This document shows, one piece after another, positions 1-9,097 of a stretch of DNA of 64,000 nucleotides. The stretch is taken from contig NC_015514.1 of NCBI RefSeq assembly GCF_000212695.1, positions 558,001-622,000 on the forward strand, read 5' to 3'. Every line of letters starts with the position of its first letter. Within the stretch, counting starts at the first letter, position 1. The notes under the pieces are model-generated. The model had not been told where the DNA came from and ran no database searches. It saw nothing but the letters and a program-made list of their open reading frames with translations. A program made the translations under genes and the position numbers. The DNA comes from Cellulomonas fimi ATCC 484 (GTDB lineage Bacteria; Actinomycetota; Actinomycetes; Actinomycetales; Cellulomonadaceae).

Positions 1-1
1 C

Positions 2-280
2 GTCGAGCTGCTCACGGGCGAGCTCGTGTCCAACGCGGTCGTGCACGGGCCCGACGACGGGCTCATCCACGTGCACGTGAGCGTCGGGCCGCGGCTCGTG
101 CGCGTGGGCGTGAGCGACGACGGACCTGGCCGCCCGACCGTGAGCCACCCCGAGCCGACCGCCCCCAGCGGTCGCGGCATGGCGCTCGTCGAGGCCCTCG
201 CGGCGTCCTGGGGCACGGTCGCGCGCGGCGACGGGCAGCCCGGCAAGACCGTCTGGTTCGAGCTCGACCACACCGACTGA
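2..280 (+). CDS. ATP-binding protein of the anti-sigma (HATPase_c_2) type, 3' end
   Basis: Only the last 92 residues are in the window; the gene starts before base 1. The visible part has the Bergerat-fold N box (ELVSNAVVHG), a G1-type motif (VSDDGPG) and a late glycine-rich turn (SGRGMALVEALA), ending in a short strand with TVWFEL. This pattern fits the RsbW/SpoIIAB-like ATPases that bind sigma or anti-anti-sigma factors in actinobacteria. There is no sign of a histidine-kinase dimerisation domain in the visible part, but the missing N-terminus could hold other domains. It ends 112 bases before the next gene. The partner cannot be named from this fragment. Confidence 0.8.
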   Translation, partial: VELLTGELVSNAVVHGPDDGLIHVHVSVGPRLVRVGVSDDGPGRPTVSHPEPTAPSGRGMALVEALAASWGTVARGDGQPGKTVWFELDHTD

Positions 281-392
281 CGGCCCTGCGGGACCGCCTC
301 CCGGCAGGGTCCTGGCCTGCGGCTCTGCGATGCGCGGTTCGCCCGGTGCGCGTAGGTTCTGGGACGTGCGACCAGGCAGCGAGGGGCGAACG

Positions 393-1889
393 ATGACGGA
401 CGACACCGACCAGCAGTCCCCGACGGCACCCGCGCGGATCCCCGAGATCCGGGCCGAGGTGCGCGAGGACGGCACCGGGGAGATCAGCGTCGACGGGGTC
501 GTCGAGCAGGTGCAGACCGCCAACCTGCAGGAGGCCGGCGCGGCGATCACCGCGCGCATAGCGGCGCTCGCGGGGTCGGTCGGGTCGCCCCTGCCGGCCC
601 AGGTCCGCGACCCCGACGGCGTGTGGTCCCTGCTCATCCACCCCGACGGCCTGGTCGACGAGGCCACGGTCGACGACCCGGTCACGACGCCCGCGTCCGG
701 CGTCGTGCTGCCGCCCGCGGGCCCGCCCACGACGCCCGCCGACCGCCTCCCCGACGTGGCCACCGGCGGGGACGCGACGACGCTGCTCCCGCCGACGGCA
801 CCCGCCTCGACGGGCGGGACGGCGGACGCGGCGCCGGGGCCGGGCTCCGACCCGGCGACCGCCGCGGGCGCGGGCGCCACCCCGTCCTCGCGCGCGGAGG
901 CGAGCCGGTCCCGCTCGGGCGGCACGCGGACCGCGGAGCCGTCCGGCGCGACGTCCCTGCCCACCCTCGACGACCTGCTCGCCGCGCGGCACCCCGCGTC
1001 CGACGGCCCCGCCGAGCACGGCTGGCGCGGGGGTGTGCGGCGCGTGACGTTCGGCCTCGTCTCGCCCGGGCCGGGGCGCGCCGAGCGCAACCGCCGGTCG
1101 CAGTCCGCGTCGGTCCGGCGCACGTTCGACGGCCCCAAGACGGTCGTCGTCGTCAACCCCAAGGGCGGCGCGCACAAGACGACCGCGACGATGCTGCTGG
1201 CCGCGACCTTCGGCATCCAGCGCGGCGGCTACACGCTCGCGTGGGACAACAACGAGACGCGCGGCACCCTCGGCTGGCGGTCCGCGCACACCGAGCACCA
1301 GCGCACGGCGGTCGACCTGCTCAACGCCCTGCCGCGGCTGGGCGGTCGGGCGACCGTGCGGATCGGCGACCTCGACGGCTTCGTCCGCACGCAGGCCAAC
1401 GAGCAGTTCGACGTGCTCGCGTCCGACGAGAGCTCGTCGTCCCTGTCGTCGGTCGACGCCGCGTCGTTCGTCGCGCTGCACCAGGTGCTGTCGCGGTTCT
1501 ACCGGGTCCTCGTGATCGACACCGGCAACAACATGCGCGCCTCGAACTGGCAGGCGTCGGTCGACGCCGCCGACCAGATCGTCGTCGTCTCGACGATCCG
1601 CGAGGACACCGCGCAGTCGGCGGCGTGGGCGCTCGACGCGCTGCGCGCCAAGGGCCACGAGGAGGCCGTGCGCCGCGCGGTCACGATCCTGTCCGCGCCC
1701 TCCCCGAAGGTCGACAAGGACCTGCGCACGCGGCTGCGGGGCCACTTCGGCGCCCTGACGCGCGCGGTCGTGGAGGTGCCGCACGACAAGGCCCTCGTCT
1801 CCGGCGGGCCGATCGACTACGAGGCGCTGCAGCCGGCGACGCGGGACGCGTGGCTGCGGGCGACGGCGATCGTCGCGGACGGTCTCTGA
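393..1889 (+). CDS. ParA/MinD-like P-loop ATPase with long N-terminal extension
   Basis: About 498 residues. The C-terminal half (from about residue 245) is a ParA/MinD-type NTPase: deviant Walker A KGGAHKTT, then a conserved IDTGNN switch-like motif and VVVSTIRED. The usual glycine before the second lysine is replaced by histidine, but both lysines are kept. The first 80 residues form a small conserved-looking domain (PEIRAEVREDGTGEISVDG), followed by about 130 residues rich in Ala, Pro, Thr and Gly. ATG 393 is preceded by a GAGGGGCG ribosome-binding site. An in-frame GTG at 366 lies 7 nt after a TAGGTT -10-like box (353-358), so a longer leaderless start is possible. Such proteins in actinobacteria are linked to chromosome positioning or type VII secretion; the exact role is not visible here. 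Confidence 0.75.
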   Translation: MTDDTDQQSPTAPARIPEIRAEVREDGTGEISVDGVVEQVQTANLQEAGAAITARIAALAGSVGSPLPAQVRDPDGVWSLLIHPDGLVDEATVDDPVTTPASGVVLPPAGPPTTPADRLPDVATGGDATTLLPPTAPASTGGTADAAPGPGSDPATAAGAGATPSSRAEASRSRSGGTRTAEPSGATSLPTLDDLLAARHPASDGPAEHGWRGGVRRVTFGLVSPGPGRAERNRRSQSASVRRTFDGPKTVVVVNPKGGAHKTTATMLLAATFGIQRGGYTLAWDNNETRGTLGWRSAHTEHQRTAVDLLNALPRLGGRATVRIGDLDGFVRTQANEQFDVLASDESSSSLSSVDAASFVALHQVLSRFYRVLVIDTGNNMRASNWQASVDAADQIVVVSTIREDTAQSAAWALDALRAKGHEEAVRRAVTILSAPSPKVDKDLRTRLRGHFGALTRAVVEVPHDKALVSGGPIDYEALQPATRDAWLRATAIVADGL

Positions 1890-2003
1890 CACGTCGGACG
1901 CCGAGCGCCGCACCGCCGGAGGTGCGGGGCTGATGGCCCGACGTTGGTCCGGCTGCGCGGGTGAAGTGCGATCAAAGCGGCCCGCGCACCCGCGCACCGC
2001 GTC

Positions 2004-2039
2004 TAGGTTCGCACCAGTGCGTGTAACAGCCTGAGGGGG
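2004..2039 (+). promoter_or_regulatory. Likely promoter -10 and ribosome-binding site of the cas operon
   Basis: The 155-base gap before cas3 carries a TAGGTT -10-like hexamer at 2004-2009 and a strong purine-rich GAGGGGG at 2033-2039. No convincing -35 is seen 17 bases upstream, where the sequence is a run of CCGCGCAC direct repeats. No other promoter-like site is obvious inside the tightly packed operon. Confidence 0.4.
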
Positions 2040-2044
2040 CGTTG

Positions 2045-4891
2045 GTGCTGCGCGAGGACGCGGGAGCCGCGGTCGATGAGCCGTGCCGTGTCGTCTGGGC
2101 CAAGTCGTGGCCGTACGACGTCCCTCCCTCGCACTGGGCGCCGCTGTGGCGGCACCTCGACGACACCGCCGACGTTGCCGGGCTGCTGTGGGACCACTGG
2201 CTGGCCGACGACATCCGGAGCCTGCTCGCAAGCGGGGTCCCGGGCGGAGCAGCGGGGGCCCGGCGGCTGGTGCGGTTCCTGGCCGGTGCCCACGACGTGG
2301 GCAAGACGACGCCGGCGTTCGCGTGCCAGGTGGCCGCGCTGAGCGATCGGATGACGCACGCCGGGCTCAGGCTGTCACCGGCCACGGTCACTGACCGGTC
2401 GATGTTGCGCCACGAGATCGCGGGCGCGGCAGCGCTCGACCGTTGGCTCACGACACGTACCGCGGCACCGCGGCAGGCACGCCGGCAGCTGACGGCCGTC
2501 CTGGCCGGGCATCACGGTGCCTACCCACCGCTGACTTCCGTCCAGGGTGCAGCCGCGCGACCGCACCTGTTCGGCGGCGGACAGTGGGAGACCGTGCGGG
2601 GCGTCCTGCTCGACCGCGCGGCCGCCAGGGCGGGGCTTGTGGCGGACTGGCCAGGATGGGCTGCTCTCCGGGTGCCTGGACCTGCGGGTGTCCTCCTGAC
2701 GGGTCTCGTGGTGATGGCCGACTGGATCGCGTCGTCGGACCACCTGTTCCCGCTCGACGACGTCGACACCGTCCCGGAGATCGAGCCCGTCTCGACCAGC
2801 GAGTCCGGGCGTGCGCAGCGCGCGTGGGCCCGCCTGCAGCTGAGTCCCCGCTGGCGGCCCCCCGCGCCTGAGGCAGCGCTGGCTGCTGTGTTCAGCGACC
2901 GCTTCCCCGGCGTAGGGGGCGCGCCGCACCCGGTGCAGGCCTCTGTGGTGGATGCGGCACGAACGATGCCGGCGCCCGGCCTGATGGTCGTCGAGGCGCC
3001 CATGGGATCGGGGAAGACGGAAGCGGCACTCATGGCGGCCGAGGTGCTGGCCCACCGCACGGGCGCGGCCGGGGTGTTCGTGGCACTCCCGACGCAGGCG
3101 ACGTCGGACGCGATGTTCGCGCGCGTGCGGGGCTGGTTGGAGCACCTGCCCGCGGACGACCACGCGCAGCACTCGCTCGCGCTCGTCCACGGCAAGGCCG
3201 CCCTCAACGACGACGTCGCGCACCTGCCGGTCTTGCGGGTTCGAGGTGTGCACGACGGGGACCGGACGCGGCCGACGGTGGTGCCGGCCGCCGACCTCTG
3301 GATGCGCGGGCGCAAACGGGCCGCGCTGGCGTCGTTCGTCGTCGGGACGATCGACCAGGTGCTGTTCGGCGCGCTGATGGCGCGGCACGTGATGCTCCGG
3401 CACCTCGCGCTGGCCGGCAAGGTCGTGGTCGTCGACGAGGTCCACGCCGCCGACACGTTCATGGCGACGTTCCTGGACCGCACGCTGGAGTGGTTGGGCG
3501 CCGAAGGCACGCCCGTCGTGCTGCTCTCCGCGACCCTGCCGTCGGTTCGCCGAGCCGAGCTGTACCGGGCGTACGAGAGCGGCCGGCGTCGACGGCTCAG
3601 CCGTGACCCTGACGCCGTCGACACGTCGGTCCTGGCAGGCGACATCGGCTACCCGGTCGTCGTGACGACAGGTGACGATGGCCCGGCGGTTACGACCCTC
3701 GACGACGCCGCCACGAGTACGCACGTGCAGGTCGTGCGCCTGGACGACGACCTCGATGCTGTGGGTGACCTGCTCGACGACGCGCTGCGCGACGGCGGGT
3801 GTGCCGGGGTCGTGCGCAACACGGTCGCCCGCGCCCAGGAGGCGGCCCGCCATCTCGAGGCCCGGTTTGGGCCGGAGGTCGTCACGGTCGCGCACGCGCG
3901 GTTCCTCGCCGCAGACCGGCGGGAGAACGACCTACGGCTGCTCGCCGAGCTCGGGCGCGACGGTGCCCGGCCGGACCGGCGGATCGTCGTGGGCACGCAG
4001 GTGCTGGAGCAGTCGCTGGACATCGACCTCGACGTGCTGGTCACCGACCTCGCGCCCGTCGACCTCGTGCTGCAGCGCATCGGGCGCCTGCACCGCCACC
4101 GGCGAGCCCACCGGCCCGATCCGGTCGCCACCCCACGGTGCTACGTCACGGGCGTGGACTGGGCTGCGGTGGTTCCGCAGCCCGTGCGCGGCAGCGTGCA
4201 CGTCTACGGGCGCTACGCGCTGCTGGCTTCCGCGGCAGTCCTCGGCCTGCACCTGGACGGTGCGCCGTTGCTCCTGCCGCTCGACATCGCTCGCCTGGTC
4301 CAGGCCGCGTACGCGCCCGACGCGGTGCCACCCGCGGGCTGGGAGGACAGCTGGGCGCAGGCCGCGACGCAGGAGCTGCGGCGCCACGACGAGCGGCGGC
4401 GGCGTGCGTCGACCTTTCTGGTCCACGAGCCTACCGACGGCGCCCTCTACGGCCTCTCGTCGGGTGGCGTCGGCGACCTCGACGAGGACTCCCCGCAGGG
4501 GCAGGCGTGCGTGCGCGAGAGCGGCGACAGCATCGAGGTCGTCGTGGTGCAGCGCGGAGGCGACGGCTCCGACCGCGTGCCCGACTGGGTTCCCGGGGGC
4601 GGCACTGCGCTGCCGTTCCCACACGTCCCGCTCGACGAGGCGGATGCGCGTGCCCTCGCCCGCTGCGCACTGCGACTGCCACCCGCCATGTCGCTGAACC
4701 CTGCGGTCTTCGACCGCGTCGTTGCTGATCTGGAGCGTGAGCGCTTCGAGGGGTGGGACGCCAGCCCTCTGCTCAAGAACCAGCTCGCTCTCGTCATCGA
4801 CGACGACCGCCGCGCCAGCGTCGCTGGGTTCGACCTGCACTACGACCGCCACCACGGGCTGACCGTCACGTCGGTCGCGTCGCCGTCATGA
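2045..4891 (+). CDS. cas3: CRISPR-associated helicase/nuclease Cas3 (type I-E)
   Basis: Cas3 is recruited by Cascade after R-loop formation, and nicks, unwinds and degrades the target DNA. The 948-residue product has an N-terminal HD nuclease domain (H in WRHLDD near 37, HD in GAHDVGK near 85, later HE in RHEIAG and HH in AGHHGAYP). A superfamily-2 helicase follows: Walker A APMGSGKT near 320, DEVH box near 463, LLSATLP, then a C-terminal helicase motif VLEQSLDIDLD and QRIGRLHRH. The length matches single-chain I-E Cas3. GTG 2045 is preferred over TTG 2042 because it sits 5 nt after GAGGGGG. The stop overlaps an ATG of the next frame (ATGA at 4888), so cas8e is coupled to it. No inactivating change is seen. 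Confidence 0.97.
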   Translation: MLREDAGAAVDEPCRVVWAKSWPYDVPPSHWAPLWRHLDDTADVAGLLWDHWLADDIRSLLASGVPGGAAGARRLVRFLAGAHDVGKTTPAFACQVAALSDRMTHAGLRLSPATVTDRSMLRHEIAGAAALDRWLTTRTAAPRQARRQLTAVLAGHHGAYPPLTSVQGAAARPHLFGGGQWETVRGVLLDRAAARAGLVADWPGWAALRVPGPAGVLLTGLVVMADWIASSDHLFPLDDVDTVPEIEPVSTSESGRAQRAWARLQLSPRWRPPAPEAALAAVFSDRFPGVGGAPHPVQASVVDAARTMPAPGLMVVEAPMGSGKTEAALMAAEVLAHRTGAAGVFVALPTQATSDAMFARVRGWLEHLPADDHAQHSLALVHGKAALNDDVAHLPVLRVRGVHDGDRTRPTVVPAADLWMRGRKRAALASFVVGTIDQVLFGALMARHVMLRHLALAGKVVVVDEVHAADTFMATFLDRTLEWLGAEGTPVVLLSATLPSVRRAELYRAYESGRRRRLSRDPDAVDTSVLAGDIGYPVVVTTGDDGPAVTTLDDAATSTHVQVVRLDDDLDAVGDLLDDALRDGGCAGVVRNTVARAQEAARHLEARFGPEVVTVAHARFLAADRRENDLRLLAELGRDGARPDRRIVVGTQVLEQSLDIDLDVLVTDLAPVDLVLQRIGRLHRHRRAHRPDPVATPRCYVTGVDWAAVVPQPVRGSVHVYGRYALLASAAVLGLHLDGAPLLLPLDIARLVQAAYAPDAVPPAGWEDSWAQAATQELRRHDERRRRASTFLVHEPTDGALYGLSSGGVGDLDEDSPQGQACVRESGDSIEVVVVQRGGDGSDRVPDWVPGGGTALPFPHVPLDEADARALARCALRLPPAMSLNPAVFDRVVADLERERFEGWDASPLLKNQLALVIDDDRRASVAGFDLHYDRHHGLTVTSVASPS

Positions 4892-4929
4892 CGAGGCGGG
4901 CCGCACCACTCACCGGGGAGAGAGGGAGC

Positions 4930-6570
4930 ATGGCGATGAGCGGCAGGTACTCGCTGATCGACGAGCCGTGGGTGCTCGTGCTGACGCAGGACGGGACGAC
5001 GGATGAGGTGTCGTTGCTCGACCTCTTCCGGCGGGCGCCGCAGATCCGGGAGATCGTCGGAGACATCCCCACGCAGGGCTACGCGGTCCTGCGCGTGGCG
5101 CTGGCCGTGCTGGCGCGCTCCGTCGGGGGGCCACGGACCACGGGCGACTGGGAACACCTCTGGGACGGGACTGCTCCGCCGATGGAGGCGATCGAGGCGT
5201 ACCTGCAGGAGCACGCTGAGCGGTTCGACCTGTTCCACCCGGAGACGCCGTTCTTCCAGGTGGCAGGCCTGCGCACCGCGAGGGACGAGGTCTTCGGGCT
5301 CGAACGGTTGATCGCCGACGTCCCCGCGGGTCACCCGTACTTCACGACGCGCGCCGGACGGGGGGTGCAGCGGATCAGCGCGGCTGAGGCGGCCCGGTGG
5401 CTGGTGCACGTGCAGGCGTTCGACGTGTCCGGGATCAAGTCCGGCGCGGTGGGTGACCCGCGCGTCACGGGGGGCAAGGGCTACCCGATCGGCCAGGGCT
5501 TCGCCGGTCACCTCGGCGGGCTGTCCGTCGACGGTGGCGACCTGTGGCGCACGCTCCTGCTGAACACGGTGCCGCTCGACCACCTCGGCCTGCAGCGCGA
5601 CGTTCGTGACCGGCCCGCCTGGGAGGCAGAGCCCTCTGGCCCTGCCGAGGCAGACGATGCAGCGGCCCGCCCGTACGGATCCCTCGACCTGTTCACGTGG
5701 CAGAGCCGCCGCGTGCTGCTGCACGGCGGTCCCGACGGTGTGACCGGCGTCCTCGTCGCCAACGGGGACAAGCTGACCCCGCAGAACCGGCACCGGCAGG
5801 AGCCGATGTCCGCGTGGCGGCGCAGCGAGCCGCAGCAGAAGAAGCTCGGGCTGCCCGTGGTCTACATGCCGCGCGAGCACGTACCTGGCCGCGCGGTGTG
5901 GCGAGGACTGGCTTCCTTGCTCCCGCTCGTCGCCCCGCGCGGCAAGGCCGACGGCGGTCAGCCGTTCGTCACGGCAGCCGTCGTGGAGTGGGCGGCCGAG
6001 GCCCTGGAGGCGACGGCGAGGGTCACCTTGCGGACGGCCGGCATGGTCTACGGCACGCAGAACGCGTCAGTCGAGGAGGTCGTCGACGACCGCCTCGTCG
6101 TGCCGGTGGCCCTGTTGTCCGAGGAGCACCCGGCTCTCGCCCAGGCGGCGGTCGACGCGGTCGACGCGTCCGAGGGTGCGGTGCGTGCCGTCGGCTTCCT
6201 GGCCCGTAACCTCGCGAGCGCCGCGGGCGCCAGGGAGCCCAAGCTCCTCGACGGTGCCCGCGATGAGGCGCAGCGTCAGGCGTACGCCGTTCTCGACGGG
6301 CCGTACCGGGCGTGGTTGGCCGGGCTCGACCCGAGCGTCGACCCGCTCGCCCAGCGCGAGGAGTGGCACCGGCAAGCCGCTGCACTCGTGCGGCGGGTCG
6401 GTGCCGAGCTCGTCGAGTCGGCCGGGCCGGACGCGTGGGTCGGACGCGAGGTCAGCATCGGCAGCGGCACCCGGCACGTCTCCACACCTGAGGCGGACAA
6501 GCAGTTCCGCCGAGCCGTCGACCAGGCGCTGCCCACCACTCTCACCACGCCCGAGGAGCCCGCAGCATGA
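4930..6570 (+). CDS. casA: Cascade large subunit Cas8e (Cse1/CasA)
   Basis: Large subunit of the I-E Cascade surveillance complex; it reads the PAM and recruits Cas3. The 546-residue product opens with the family hallmark SLIDEPWVLV and contains the expected stretches for Cse1, such as TPFFQVAGL, FDVSGIKSGAVGDPR and a C-terminal helical bundle. ATG 4930 follows a GGGAGAGAGGGAG ribosome-binding site and puts the LIDEPW motif at the usual distance. An in-frame ATG at 4888, overlapping the cas3 stop, would add 14 residues and is less likely. The gene lies between cas3 and cse2, the standard I-E order, and its stop overlaps the cse2 start. Confidence 0.95.
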   Translation: MAMSGRYSLIDEPWVLVLTQDGTTDEVSLLDLFRRAPQIREIVGDIPTQGYAVLRVALAVLARSVGGPRTTGDWEHLWDGTAPPMEAIEAYLQEHAERFDLFHPETPFFQVAGLRTARDEVFGLERLIADVPAGHPYFTTRAGRGVQRISAAEAARWLVHVQAFDVSGIKSGAVGDPRVTGGKGYPIGQGFAGHLGGLSVDGGDLWRTLLLNTVPLDHLGLQRDVRDRPAWEAEPSGPAEADDAAARPYGSLDLFTWQSRRVLLHGGPDGVTGVLVANGDKLTPQNRHRQEPMSAWRRSEPQQKKLGLPVVYMPREHVPGRAVWRGLASLLPLVAPRGKADGGQPFVTAAVVEWAAEALEATARVTLRTAGMVYGTQNASVEEVVDDRLVVPVALLSEEHPALAQAAVDAVDASEGAVRAVGFLARNLASAAGAREPKLLDGARDEAQRQAYAVLDGPYRAWLAGLDPSVDPLAQREEWHRQAAALVRRVGAELVESAGPDAWVGREVSIGSGTRHVSTPEADKQFRRAVDQALPTTLTTPEEPAA

Positions 6571-7217
6571 CCGAGACGAGGACCCCACCTGTCGACGACG
6601 ACCTCGAGGAGAGCACGACCCCGCCGCGTACCACCCGGGAGTTCGTGTCCTGGCAGGTGGGCAGGTTGCAGAGGGAGTACCTGCCGCCGGTCCAGAGCTC
6701 GTGGGCGCGGGCGTCGCTGGCCGAGCTGCGGCGCAGCCTCACCCAGCCGCTCGGCTCGTCGCCGGCGGTGCTCGAGTTCGTCGTCAACCCGTCGGCGCCG
6801 ACGACGGACGGGCCGGAGACGCCCGACGAGCGGTCGATCGTCACCGCCCTGGGGCTGTACGCGGTGCACCAGCAGTCGCAGTCGGTGCCGATGCACCTGC
6901 GCAGTGTGGGCTTCGGCGACGCCGTCGGGCGCATCCGCCTGCGTGACGGCGACGAGGTCCGCGGGGTCACCCGCCGGTTCCAGGCGCTCGGCACCGCCCA
7001 GACCTGGGACGAGCTCGTCCACCACGCCCGTGGCCTCGTGCAGCTACTGCGCGACCGGCAGCAGGGCTTCGACTACGGCCGCTTCGCGGAGGACCTCGTG
7101 CAGTTCCAGCACCCCGCCTCCGCGGACCGTGTCCGCCTGCGCTGGGGCCGCGCGTTCTACCGCGTCACCACGGCACCCACCACCAGCACGTCCACCACCA
7201 CCGCCGAGGAGCAGTGA
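6567..7217 (+). CDS. casB: Cascade small subunit Cse2 (CasB)
   Basis: Cse2 dimerises along the belly of Cascade and stabilises the displaced strand. The 216-residue product is mostly helical and includes the family-like stretch TALGLYAVHQQSQSVPMH and a basic C-terminal half with RRFQAL and LVQLLRDRQQGFDYGRFAEDL. The start ATG overlaps the cas8e stop (ATGA at 6567-6570) and the stop overlaps the cas7e start, so translation is probably coupled through the whole Cascade block. Cse2 is poorly conserved in sequence, so the call rests on both the motif-like segments and the position between cas8e and cas7e. Confidence 0.93.
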   Translation: MTETRTPPVDDDLEESTTPPRTTREFVSWQVGRLQREYLPPVQSSWARASLAELRRSLTQPLGSSPAVLEFVVNPSAPTTDGPETPDERSIVTALGLYAVHQQSQSVPMHLRSVGFGDAVGRIRLRDGDEVRGVTRRFQALGTAQTWDELVHHARGLVQLLRDRQQGFDYGRFAEDLVQFQHPASADRVRLRWGRAFYRVTTAPTTSTSTTTAEEQ

Positions 7218-8374
7218 TGTCCCGCACCATCGTCGAGGTCCACGCCCTGCAGACCGTCCCGCCGAGCAACGTCAACCGTGACGACACCGGCAGCCCCAAG
7301 ACCGCGGTGTTCGGTGGCAAGCGACGCGCCCGGGTGTCGTCCCAGGCCTGGAAGCGCGCGACCCGGGTGTCCTTCGGGACGTTGCTCGACCGTTCCGAGC
7401 TGGGGGTGCGGACCAAGCGAGTCGTCGAGCTGGTCGCCGCGCGCATCTGCGAGCTCGAACCGACGCTGAGCGAGTCGGCCGAGACCCTGGCCGCCGGGGT
7501 CGTCGCGTCGACCGGGCTCAAGCTCGAGAAGGCCAAGCGCGTCAAGGCCGGCGAGACCACGGAGCACCAGGAGACGGGATACCTCGTCTTCGTCTCTCGT
7601 CGGCAGGTTGACCTGCTGGCGGAGAAGGCCGTCGAGATCGCCGGTGCCGGCGACGTCACCGGCGCGCTGAAGGCACTCAAGGGCAAGGGCCTGCTCGACA
7701 CCGAGCATGCCGTCGACGTGTCGCTCTTCGGACGCATGGTCGCCGACGTCACCGACCTCAACGTCGACGCAGCCGCGCAGGTCGCGCACGCGATCTCGGT
7801 GCACGCGGTCGACAACGAGTACGACTACTTCACCGCGGTCGACGACGTGAAGCGCGACGCCACCGACGAGGACTCCGGCGCCGGGATGATCGGCACCGTC
7901 GAGTTCAACTCCTCGACGCTCTACCGGTATGCCACCGTCGACGTGAACCGTCTCCACGACAACCTCGGTGACGCCGAGGCGGCTCGTCGCGCGGTGCGCG
8001 CGTTCGTGCAGGCGTTCGTGGAGTCGATGCCGACGGGCAAGCAGAACACGTTCGCGAACCGGACGCTGCCCGAGGCGGTCGTGGTGACGGTCCGCGACAC
8101 CCAGCCGGTCAACCTCGTCGGGGCGTTCGAGGACGCCGTCACGGCTCAGGGTGACCGCACGCGCCTGCACGTCGCCGCGCACCGGCTCGGTGTGCGGGCC
8201 ACGGAGGTCGCCGAGGTGCTCGGGCAGGAGCCCGTCGCCGCCTGGGTCGTCGCGATCGGCGATGCGCGGGCGGGCCTGGAGGACTCCTGGGCCGATGCGG
8301 CGCGGACCACCCTCCCGGGGCTCTACGAGGCGGTAGGGGAGCTGGTCGCCGAGCGCCTCGGGGTGTCGGCATGA
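7217..8374 (+). CDS. casC: Cascade backbone subunit Cas7e (Cse4/CasC)
   Basis: Cas7e forms the six-subunit filament that holds the crRNA spacer. The 385-residue product starts with VEVHALQTVPPSNVNRDD and has the family signature GGKRRARVSSQAWKRA near residues 35-50. A central DVSLFGRM segment and FVESMPTGKQNTFANRT near 270 are also typical. ATG 7217 overlaps the cse2 stop (TGATG). GTG 7214, one codon upstream, is an alternative. The length is that expected for CasC. The stop overlaps the start of cas5e. Confidence 0.96.
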   Translation: MSRTIVEVHALQTVPPSNVNRDDTGSPKTAVFGGKRRARVSSQAWKRATRVSFGTLLDRSELGVRTKRVVELVAARICELEPTLSESAETLAAGVVASTGLKLEKAKRVKAGETTEHQETGYLVFVSRRQVDLLAEKAVEIAGAGDVTGALKALKGKGLLDTEHAVDVSLFGRMVADVTDLNVDAAAQVAHAISVHAVDNEYDYFTAVDDVKRDATDEDSGAGMIGTVEFNSSTLYRYATVDVNRLHDNLGDAEAARRAVRAFVQAFVESMPTGKQNTFANRTLPEAVVVTVRDTQPVNLVGAFEDAVTAQGDRTRLHVAAHRLGVRATEVAEVLGQEPVAAWVVAIGDARAGLEDSWADAARTTLPGLYEAVGELVAERLGVSA

Positions 8375-9096
8375 CGGTCCTCGTCCTCACGCTGGCCGGC
8401 CCCCTGCAGGCGTGGGGGAGCGAGAGCCGGTTCACCACGCGCGCCACCGACGACGCCCCGACCAAGTCGGGAATCGTCGGGCTGCTGGCCGCCGCGCAGG
8501 GACGCCGCCGCTCCGACTCCTTGGAGGACTACGTTGGGCTGCGGCTCGGTGTGCGGATCGACCAACCGGGACGGCTGCTTCGCGACTTCCAGACGGCGAG
8601 GTCGCTCGACGGGAGGCAGCCCATGCCCCTGTCGTACCGGTACTACCGGGAAGACGCCCGCTTCCTGGCCGTCGTGCACGCGGAGGACTCGCTCCTCGAG
8701 CTCTTCGTCGACGCACTACGACACCCGGTCTTCCCGCTCTACCTCGGGCGTCGCTCGTGCCCGCCCGCAGAGCCACTCGTCCCGCGACTGCTCGACGCCC
8801 CGCTCGGCATGGCACTGCGTGACGAGCCCTGGCGCGCGGCCCCGTGGTGGCGGCGACGCTGCGGCGACGAGCCGCCGATGCTCGAGTTCCGCGTCGACCG
8901 TGGCGCCGCTCCCGAGCTCGCAGACCGCGTCGACGGATCGACCGTGCAGCGCGACGAGCCCGTGTCCTTCGACCCCGAGCACCGCCAGTACGGGTGGCGC
9001 ACCGTCGACCTCGGAAGCGTCCCGGTGCCCGGGGCACCCGCACCCGCACCCTCCGGCGTGCGCCTCACACACGACCCGTTCGAGGCGGTGGACTGA
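8371..9096 (+). CDS. casD: Cascade subunit Cas5e (CasD)
   Basis: Cas5e caps the crRNA 5' handle within Cascade. The 241-residue protein starts with the family hallmark LTLAGPLQAWGSESRF and continues with RATDDAPTKSGIVGLLAAAQG, both typical of Cas5 RAMP proteins. A YLGRRSCPP segment follows near 130, also common in CasD. The ATG overlaps the cas7e stop (ATGA 8371-8374). The gene ends one base before the GTG of cas6e, leaving no room for an independent promoter. Confidence 0.96.
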   Translation: MTVLVLTLAGPLQAWGSESRFTTRATDDAPTKSGIVGLLAAAQGRRRSDSLEDYVGLRLGVRIDQPGRLLRDFQTARSLDGRQPMPLSYRYYREDARFLAVVHAEDSLLELFVDALRHPVFPLYLGRRSCPPAEPLVPRLLDAPLGMALRDEPWRAAPWWRRRCGDEPPMLEFRVDRGAAPELADRVDGSTVQRDEPVSFDPEHRQYGWRTVDLGSVPVPGAPAPAPSGVRLTHDPFEAVD

Positions 9097-9097
9097 C

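Noticed and set aside
2042..2044. TTG start of cas3
   Set aside because: It is only 2 nt after the GAGGGGG ribosome-binding site; GTG 2045 has a better distance.
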